Source: Pelagicoccus mobilis (GTDB lineage: Bacteria; Verrucomicrobiota; Verrucomicrobiia; Opitutales; Opitutaceae). Taken from it: DNA of 64,000 nucleotides. The position numbers and the translations under genes were made by a program. The stretch lies in the NCBI RefSeq assembly GCF_016595505.1, contig NZ_JAENIL010000028.1:1-64000 (forward strand). Reading direction: 5' to 3'. The notes beneath the pieces were generated by a model, which worked only from the letters and a program-made list of their open reading frames with translations, had not been told where the DNA came from and ran no database searches. This document shows positions 59,180 to 64,000 of this stretch, piece by piece (positions within the stretch are counted from its first letter, which is position 1; the number at the start of each line of letters is the position of its first letter).

Positions 59180-60569
59180 CGGAGCCCTTGGGAGCGTGCT
59201 TGTCACGCGATAGATCGCGTCTGCCAGGCGAAAATAACTCACTCCCTAGCCCCAAATGTGGTCGCGAAACAAAATACGCGTGTACACCTGAAACAAGATT
59301 TCCGATCGCGATTCCAGCAACCAGACCGGCAAATCCCCAGAATTTCGCTCCAAGGTAACAAAGGGGCATTATCAGAAAAAACACCCGCACCACACTGATC
59401 ACCATCACCGGTCGCGGCTTCCCCACCACATTCAACATCTGACTGAGCCAAGTGCTGCTATGCAGGCCAACATGCCCTAGGGACGCCACGATCAGATAGA
59501 GCGAACTCTGCCTGACCACCTCCGCCTCCACGCTGAACAAACCCGAAACCGGAGTCGCCAAGGGTAGCAGTATCAAAAACGTCAACGCCGCGTACAGCCA
59601 AGCGAACCGCAGCGTGATTTGCCGCGTTTCTCGCACCCGGTCCATCGCTCGAGCCCCGTAGTTCTGCCCCACAAAAGGGACCAAGGCGATCCCGTACCCA
59701 TAAGCCAATATAAACAAAAACGCTTCCACCCGAGTGCCGGTGGCCATCGCGGCCACCGCTTCCGCGCCCCCCACGCCGGCCGCCACTCGGATGTAGAACC
59801 CCTGCGCCAGCGGACCTAAGACCTGATTCAACGACGCCGGCACCCCCAGCCGGAGGATCTCCATCCAGGATCGCGCCAACTCACCCAAGCTGGGCACGTT
59901 CCAATCAATCAAGCGGTGGCTGAAGTGCAGAAAATACAAAGACGCCACCATGCCAACCGAGCGTGCGATCAGAGTAGCGATCGCAGCCCCCTCAAGCCCC
60001 ATCGCCGGTACCGGCCCAAAGCCGAAAATGAGAATCGGATCCAGCACGATGTTCAATGCCGCGCAGATGCACATCACATACATCGGGCGCTTCACATCCC
60101 CCGCCGCTCGCAAGCAGCTGTCGCTCACCGGCGGCATGATCGAGAACACCGCCCCCAGAAACCAAACCGACATGTACTCCCCTACCAGATCCAAGATCCG
60201 CCCCTTCGCCCCCAGAGCCGAGAACAAAGGATCTATCGAGAAATAACCAGCCACACTCACCACCAGCGTCCCCGCGATCGTCAAAACGAGACCTCCGGAA
60301 ACCGCCCGCCGCGCCAGCCCTACATTGCCCGCGCCCAAGGCCCGCGTGATGATCGAAGCAGACCCCGCCGAGAACCCGATCGACAAGGTGCCCACTACCA
60401 TCACCACCGAAAAGGTAAATCCCATGGCAGCGAGTTCCTCCGTCCCCAAACGCGATACGTACCAAGTATCTGTCAGATTGAAGACCATGATCGCCAACAT
60501 CCCACCAATGCTCGGAATCGTCAGACGCCTCAAATGACCAGAGACACTACCTTTTAAGAGCTCACTCAT
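59172..60569 (-). CDS. MATE-family multidrug/metabolite exporter
   Basis: A 465-residue membrane protein with about 12 TM helices of the MATE/DinF class. The start LLKGSVSGHLRRLTIPSIGGMLAIMVFNLTDTWYVSRLGTEELAAMGF matches MATE TM1 and the loop into TM2, and the second half repeats the pattern (PASLNQVLGPLAQGFYIRVAAGVGGAEAVAAMATGTRVEAFLF). It exports drugs or metabolites in exchange for sodium or protons. The 3' end overlaps uppP by 8 nt. Confidence 0.92.
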   Translation of the reverse strand: MSELLKGSVSGHLRRLTIPSIGGMLAIMVFNLTDTWYVSRLGTEELAAMGFTFSVVMVVGTLSIGFSAGSASIITRALGAGNVGLARRAVSGGLVLTIAGTLVVSVAGYFSIDPLFSALGAKGRILDLVGEYMSVWFLGAVFSIMPPVSDSCLRAAGDVKRPMYVMCICAALNIVLDPILIFGFGPVPAMGLEGAAIATLIARSVGMVASLYFLHFSHRLIDWNVPSLGELARSWMEILRLGVPASLNQVLGPLAQGFYIRVAAGVGGAEAVAAMATGTRVEAFLFILAYGYGIALVPFVGQNYGARAMDRVRETRQITLRFAWLYAALTFLILLPLATPVSGLFSVEAEVVRQSSLYLIVASLGHVGLHSSTWLSQMLNVVGKPRPVMVISVVRVFFLIMPLCYLGAKFWGFAGLVAGIAIGNLVSGVHAYFVSRPHLGLGSELFSPGRRDLSRDKHAPKGSVR

Positions 60570-60639
60570 TCAAAAGGCGGCAACATGCTGCACCTTCACC
60601 GCCTCGTCCAGCCATCACGTTTTATTTGACCCAATCCGC

Positions 60640-61329
60640 CTACACACGTCCTCGGCGCGCCGCAATTCGCTCCAAATACGCCAACTTCGCCTCGTCCCGA
60701 CTCCTCAGTCGCTTCGCCTCACGCTCCAATCTCAAATGATCTCCCTCCCTCACCAAACATCCCCAGCCAAGCGGCACCTCGTCCATCCGTCGCAAGACCC
60801 CTTCCTCTACCAGCAAATAGCAAAAATTCGCTGAGCCATAGCGGGCGATTCTCGAAAACTTCACCCCACTCTCCAACTTCCGCTCAAGCAGGGCCAACCG
60901 CGCCACCAAACGCCGCCATCTCTCATGCCGCAAGTCGCCAAAATCATACTCGTCGTATTCGCAAAATAAAGAAATCCCCCGGCGACTCTCAGGCAGATGC
61001 ACGCGCAACAACTCCCTCAAAACCATAACCTCCTCGGTCAAGGCAGCACGCTCCCCCTCCACCTCATCTTCCCCCCCTGCGTCCCTCAGGAAATCCGCCC
61101 GACTCTGCTTGCACTCCAAGGCGAAACTCTCGCCAAAGACTCCCAGCCGCCCGGAAGAACGGTAGCCTGCCACATCCACCCGATAAGCCGACATCGGTAG
61201 ACGTACTTCCGTCGCCACCGCCCGGCAGCCCTCGAGGCGAAGCCACTCCACGCCTAGAGATTTCAACTCCCGATGCCGCCTCGACTCCCCACCCTTGACC
61301 TTCGCCGCCAAAACCTCATCTCCATTCAT
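60640..61329 (-). CDS. PD-(D/E)xK nuclease-like protein (MmcB-like)
   Basis: A 229-residue protein. The N-terminal 95 residues look like a PD-(D/E)xK nuclease core: VATEVRLPMSAYRVDVAGY supplies the acids and FALECKQSRADFLRD the ExK pair. This part resembles MmcB-type DNA-repair nucleases. The C-terminal 130 residues are helical and rich in Arg and Glu (RRLVARLALLERKLESG, KLAYLERIAARRG). It could repair DNA or act in competence or defence; no partner gene of those kinds adjoins it. The call is from pattern, not from a full alignment. Confidence 0.6.
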   Translation of the reverse strand: MNGDEVLAAKVKGGESRRHRELKSLGVEWLRLEGCRAVATEVRLPMSAYRVDVAGYRSSGRLGVFGESFALECKQSRADFLRDAGGEDEVEGERAALTEEVMVLRELLRVHLPESRRGISLFCEYDEYDFGDLRHERWRRLVARLALLERKLESGVKFSRIARYGSANFCYLLVEEGVLRRMDEVPLGWGCLVREGDHLRLEREAKRLRSRDEAKLAYLERIAARRGRV

Positions 61330-61433
61330 CCCGCAAACTACCAGCCAGCCTCAGACATTCACCGCCATACCCCGCGCAAACCTCCCCATTTCGCACTTCC
61401 CTCTTCACTTTTTCACCTCCACCTTCTCCTCCC

Positions 61434-62027
61434 ATGAAACTCGGATTCCTTGCCTCCCACGGCGGCTCAAACATGCAAGCCATCCTCGACGCCTGCGCCA
61501 GCGGCCAGATCGCCGCCACCCCAGCCCTCCTCGTCTGCAACAACCCCGGAGCCACCGCCATCGAACGAGCTCAAAACGCAGGCATGCCCTCCCGCGTCCT
61601 CAACGGCAAGACCCACCCCGAATTCGCAGAGCTCGACCAAGCCATCTTTCAAGCCCTCCAACAAGCAGGCGTAGAACTCGTAATTCTAGCTGGATACATG
61701 AAGAAGATCGGCCCGGCCGTCCTTTCCGGCTACCGCAACCGAATCCTCAATATCCATCCCGCCCTTCTTCCCAAATTCGGCGGCAAAGGCATGTACGGCA
61801 TGCACGTCCACCGAGCAGTGCTCGAAGCGCGCGAAAGCGAGAGCGGCGCCACCGTCCACCTCATCGATCAAGTCTACGACGAAGGCCCCATTCTCCAACA
61901 AGCCAGCGTTCCCGTCCTTGCCGACGACACACCCGAAACCCTCCAAGCTCGAGTCCTTGAGCAAGAGCACAAGCTCTACCCCGACACCATCGCCAAAGTC
62001 GTCACCGGAGAAATCCCGCTCCCATAA
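61434..62027 (+). CDS. purN: Phosphoribosylglycinamide formyltransferase 1 (PurN)
   Basis: A 197-residue folate-dependent GAR transformylase. Motifs: LASHGGSNMQAI (phosphate loop), LAGYMKKIGPAVL, and ILNIHPALLPKFGGKGMYG with the catalytic Asn and His; the catalytic Asp lies in SGATVHLID. PurN catalyses the same step as PurT (8169-9353) but from 10-formyl-THF. It ends in a convergent gap with hflC, where a terminator acts on the hflC side. Confidence 0.95.
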   Translation: MKLGFLASHGGSNMQAILDACASGQIAATPALLVCNNPGATAIERAQNAGMPSRVLNGKTHPEFAELDQAIFQALQQAGVELVILAGYMKKIGPAVLSGYRNRILNIHPALLPKFGGKGMYGMHVHRAVLEARESESGATVHLIDQVYDEGPILQQASVPVLADDTPETLQARVLEQEHKLYPDTIAKVVTGEIPLP

Positions 62028-62052
62028 AAAGACCCGCCAAAAACGGCGGGCC
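62027..62052 (-). terminator. Rho-independent terminator of hflKC
   Basis: CCCGCC (62033-62038) and GGCGGG (62045-62050) form the stem. On the minus strand the stem is followed by TCTTTTTATG, a T-run. It is about 30 nt past the hflC stop. Confidence 0.8.
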
Positions 62053-62079
62053 TACAAATTACGCGTAACTGACTAGCAA

Positions 62080-63039
62080 CTACCTCAGATCGATGTCCTT
62101 CAAGTATTTGAAGAGCTCGCTATCCGTTGTCAGGATCAGAGTCGTATCACCTTGCAACACCGACTCGTAGGCTTCGAGCGACTTGATAAACTCGTAGAAC
62201 TCGATCGCAGCTGACGACTGGTTGTAAGCATTCGCATAGATCTCCGTGGCTTTCGCATCGGCATCACCGCGGATCTGCAAGACCTGACGGTACGCTTCAG
62301 ACTCAATCTCCTGCAAGTCACGACCACGCTTACCATTGATCTTCGCCGCTTCACCCGCACCCTCGGAACGGAACCGTTCCGCAATCTGCTGACGCTCGGA
62401 GATCATACGCTGGAAAATGCTTCGCTGTACCGTATCACGATAGTTAACACGCTTAAAACGAATATCCAGTAACTCGATACCAAGTTCGGTCAGCTCCTTC
62501 GCAGCCGACTCAAAGATCTCCTGCTCAACCGCAACACGGCCCTTTTCGATATCCGGCAAGGTTCCGATACGACTCGAAGCCCCCTCCAAGCTATCATCGA
62601 CCTGCGGTACGCGACCTTGCGTCGAACGGATCACCTCTACCAGAGCGTTATTCGCAATCGCGTCCTTGGTCGCAGATCCAAGGATTCCGTCCAATCGAGA
62701 CTGAGCGCTACGCTCATCACGCAAACGCAGGAAGAACTGCTTCGGATCAGCGATCCTCCAACGACCAAACGTATCCACCTCGATATAGGTCTTATCCTTG
62801 GTCGTCATTTCCGTCGCACGACCATCCCAATCCAGTATTCGCTTTTCGATTACATTAGGCGTCTGCACAAACGGAATCTTGAAATGCAGTCCCGCTTCCG
62901 TCACAGGATCTCCGACCACTTGACCGAATTGGGTGATGATCACCTGCTCGGTCTCTTTAACCGTATAAACGGAATTATATCCAACCGCGAGGGCTACGAG
63001 AAGGATCAATATCGCAAAAAATTGAGCTATCTGTTTCAT
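62080..63039 (-). CDS. hflC: HflC, modulator of FtsH protease
   Basis: A 319-residue SPFH-domain protein (prohibitin-like). An N-terminal TM helix (about 4-23) is followed by the SPFH domain: VYTVKETEQVIITQFGQVV, then QRSIFQRMISERQQIAERFRSEGAGEAAKI and a long helix (ESEAYRQVLQIRGDADAKATEIYANAYNQ). It forms a ring with HflK around the FtsH protease. It lies 22 nt downstream of hflK, in the usual order. Confidence 0.95.
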   Translation of the reverse strand: MKQIAQFFAILILLVALAVGYNSVYTVKETEQVIITQFGQVVGDPVTEAGLHFKIPFVQTPNVIEKRILDWDGRATEMTTKDKTYIEVDTFGRWRIADPKQFFLRLRDERSAQSRLDGILGSATKDAIANNALVEVIRSTQGRVPQVDDSLEGASSRIGTLPDIEKGRVAVEQEIFESAAKELTELGIELLDIRFKRVNYRDTVQRSIFQRMISERQQIAERFRSEGAGEAAKINGKRGRDLQEIESEAYRQVLQIRGDADAKATEIYANAYNQSSAAIEFYEFIKSLEAYESVLQGDTTLILTTDSELFKYLKDIDLR

Positions 63040-63061
63040 CTGCTTATTCTCCTTATCGAAA

Positions 63062-64000
63062 TTACTGGTTCTGGTTCAGCTGCAACAATGGCAGCACCGA
63101 GCTAGCGTCGCTATCGAGCACGATCTTCTTGTCGATCCCCGACACGACTTTCTGCATTGTCTCCAGATAGATACGGCGTTTCGTCACCTCCGGAGCCTTC
63201 ACATACTCCACGAGCATCGCCTCAAAACGAGCCACATCACCTTCCGCTTCATTCACGCGCTTAAGAGCATAACCTTCCGCTTCCTGGATCGATTGGTTCG
63301 CAAGACCACGAGCTCGCGGGATCACCTTGTTGTATTCACCATTCGCGACATTGATCAGGTTTTCACGCTCCTGCTGTGCCTGGTTCACTTCATTGAAGGA
63401 CGGGCGGACCTGATCCGGCGGGTTCACGTTCTGCAACTCCACCAAATCGATACGGAGCCCGAGCTCGTACTTATCCACCAAGTTCTGCATCATTTCCAAA
63501 GCCACGATCGAAATTTCCTGACGCCCAATCGTGATCACCTCGTCAACCGTGCGGTCACCCACGACAGTACGCATCACCGACTCGGAAATGTCCCGCAAGG
63601 TATCTTCCGGATCGCGCACCTTGAATAGAAACTGCTTCGGGTCCTCGATTCTGTATTGAAGATTCCACTCCACTGACGCGGCATTCAAATCGCCCGTTAC
63701 CATGCTACGTTCCGCAGATTGCTCGGAACGGCTCCGAGCGTACTGACTCGGATTCGTCGCGCCCGAAGAACCAAAACCGAACTCCTGCTTGAGCTGACGC
63801 TGAACCGGCACCACCAATACAGAATCCACGCCAAAAGGCAGCTTAAACTGCAGTCCCGGATCCTTCGTCTCGAGATACTCGCCGAAGCGCAACACCACTC
63901 CCTGCGACTCCGCAGGAACAGTGTAGACACTCGAAAAACCGGCCCACACTAGGAGCGCCAAAATCACGACTCCGAAGATTCCTCCGAACTGGCCCTTCAT
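63062..64000 (-). CDS. hflK: HflK, modulator of FtsH protease (start at window edge)
   Basis: A 312-residue SPFH-domain protein. The ATG at 64000 is the last codon of the window, so it may be the true start or an internal Met; E. coli HflK has a Gly-rich N-terminal extension of some 80 residues, which is not in the window. TM helix at about 7-25, then VYTVPAESQGVVLRFGEYL, EWNLQYRIEDPKQFLFKVRD and the coiled end NVANGEYNKVIPRARGLANQ are family marks. It forms a complex with HflC and FtsH. Confidence 0.9.
   Translation of the reverse strand: MKGQFGGIFGVVILALLVWAGFSSVYTVPAESQGVVLRFGEYLETKDPGLQFKLPFGVDSVLVVPVQRQLKQEFGFGSSGATNPSQYARSRSEQSAERSMVTGDLNAASVEWNLQYRIEDPKQFLFKVRDPEDTLRDISESVMRTVVGDRTVDEVITIGRQEISIVALEMMQNLVDKYELGLRIDLVELQNVNPPDQVRPSFNEVNQAQQERENLINVANGEYNKVIPRARGLANQSIQEAEGYALKRVNEAEGDVARFEAMLVEYVKAPEVTKRRIYLETMQKVVSGIDKKIVLDSDASSVLPLLQLNQNQ

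Overview
The window is about 64 kb of gene-dense, moderately GC-rich bacterial chromosome with no rRNA, tRNA, CRISPR array, prophage or insertion sequence that I could recognise. The gene mix (secreted sulfatase, DUF1080 and LamG-like proteins, FG-GAP proteins, a GH28-like beta-helix lipoprotein, many lipoproteins and signal peptides, UbiB, HflKC) suggests a marine or polysaccharide-degrading member of the Verrucomicrobiota, perhaps class Opitutae. That assignment is inference from gene content only.

Layout. 1-8 kb: secreted and lipoprotein enzymes for polymer or glycoside breakdown (esterase, DUF1080, LamG-like, nucleoside-hydrolase-like with FN3, beta-helix lyase/hydrolase, iduronate-sulfatase-like). 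8-13.4 kb: purT, a TonB-domain protein, DinB-like protein, two tandem paralogous secreted proteins, and an NHL-like propeller protein with exact 92-residue repeats. 13.6-21.6 kb: two alpha/beta hydrolases, a nitronate-monooxygenase-like protein, a translationally coupled three-gene FG-GAP operon behind a LacI-type palindrome, and an MFS transporter. 22-33.3 kb: a chemotaxis locus (cheY, cheA with two CheW domains, cheW, a triple-PAS MCP, cheY2, cheB, cheR, a divergent MCP-like protein with a CheZ-like DxxxQ motif) followed by a convergent MCP with a CxxCH haem-type sensor. 33.4-39 kb: small metabolic and membrane genes (asparaginase-like, AAC(3)-like, MscS, sugar isomerase-like, DUF2071, ppnP). 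39-43.6 kb: a fermentation operon pflB-pflA-OFA transporter. 43.7-50.3 kb: DUF3817, TPR, cupin-rhodanese pair, a thioredoxin-like protein coupled to a multi-TM MCP, a kinase-like protein, and a divergent MarR/membrane-protein pair with two operators. 50.4-64 kb: housekeeping and envelope genes (TPR, DUF2959, GT4, holA, ubiB with a phasin-like partner, LMW-PTP, fructosamine kinase, uppP, MATE, PD-(D/E)xK-like protein, purN, hflC, hflK).

The most unusual signals are (1) a dispersed family of intergenic REP-like elements, each beginning GGTAG and followed by a hairpin whose arms differ between copies but remain complementary (ten copies at eight sites, two of them as inverted pairs), and (2) the 638-residue soluble MCP-like protein that ends the che operon, overlaps cheR, carries a CheZ-like DxxxQ motif and ends in NVELF, reminiscent of the CheR-docking pentapeptide. 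Chemoreceptors here sense by three different N-terminal designs (triple PAS, haem-type periplasmic domain, multi-TM), which together with pfl fermentation genes and a redox-type thioredoxin suggests motile behaviour tuned to oxygen or redox state; this last point is inference.
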